Positions 63,954 through 64,000 of a stretch of 64,000 nt of DNA are shown here, piece after piece; positions within the stretch are counted from its first letter, which is position 1, and the number at the start of each line of letters is the position of its first letter. This stretch comes from Vineibacter terrae (GTDB lineage: Bacteria; Pseudomonadota; Alphaproteobacteria; Reyranellales; Reyranellaceae). A model generated the notes under the pieces. That model saw only the letters and a list, made by a program, of their open reading frames with translations. It had not been told where the DNA came from and ran no database searches. The stretch is from contig NZ_VDUZ01000007.1 in assembly GCF_008039615.1 (NCBI RefSeq), forward strand, positions 124,001-188,000. The letters are read 5' to 3'. The position numbers were made by a program, and so were the translations under genes.

Positions 63954-64000
63954 GGATTCCCCCTTCCCCAGGCGGCGACCGGTGTTCGTCGCACTGTTGA

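Overview
The window is a piece of a high-GC alphaproteobacterial chromosome. Evidence for this is the gene order rplU-rpmA-obgE-proB-proA-nadD-rsfS-rlmH, an alphaproteobacterial-type porin, a TIGR01459-type HAD protein, an Atm1-type exporter, methylmalonyl-CoA mutase with MeaB, DUF2950/DUF3300 proteins, and dispersed short palindromic repeats next to genes. The breadth of D-amino-acid, hydantoin and peptide uptake genes would fit a Reyranella- or Rhodospirillales-like soil or water organism, but that placement is inference. No rRNA, CRISPR array or intact insertion sequence was seen. One tRNA (Ser-CGA) is present.

Positions 1-17.2 kb are catabolic. They hold a cut-off PLP aminotransferase, a LysR regulator, and a divergent, tightly overlapping operon. 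The operon has a Tat-exported oligopeptide-type binding protein, two permeases, two ATPases, hydantoinase A and B, and a D-threonine-aldolase-like PLP enzyme. After a scar with two gene fragments and a HigBA toxin-antitoxin pair come an N-acyl-D-amino-acid deacylase and a zinc alcohol dehydrogenase. Together these suggest uptake and breakdown of D-amino-acid derivatives.

Positions 17.3-34.2 kb are mixed core genes: cold-shock protein, HAD phosphatase, adenylate/guanylate cyclase, a membrane-anchored TPR protein, an HSL-type esterase, methylmalonyl-CoA mutase and its MeaB GTPase. Between the last two lie a B12-binding radical SAM enzyme, a DUF3108 protein, an Atm1-type ABC exporter and a frameshifted nucleotidyltransferase. 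YcgN, a beta-propeller-like protein and a GNAT follow.

Positions 34.2-42.3 kb (minus strand) are the ribosome/proline/NAD housekeeping block. Three paralogous, uncharacterised secreted proteins are inserted in and around it. rsfS there has no ATG, GTG or TTG start.

Positions 42.3-49.2 kb are an accessory region downstream of the tRNA. Degraded phage lysis genes, thermonuclease fragments and an autotransporter fragment surround a lower-GC island. The island encodes a proteasome-like Ntn-hydrolase with a small partner, which is the best candidate here for an undescribed system.

Positions 49.2-64 kb are envelope and periplasmic functions. They include TamB, split at a 7-base homopolymer, a porin, an L-serine dehydratase carrying a twin-arginine signal, the DUF3300-DUF2950 pair, a family 3 binding protein and a cytochrome c. 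The right end is another phage/recombinase scar with an AraC regulator.
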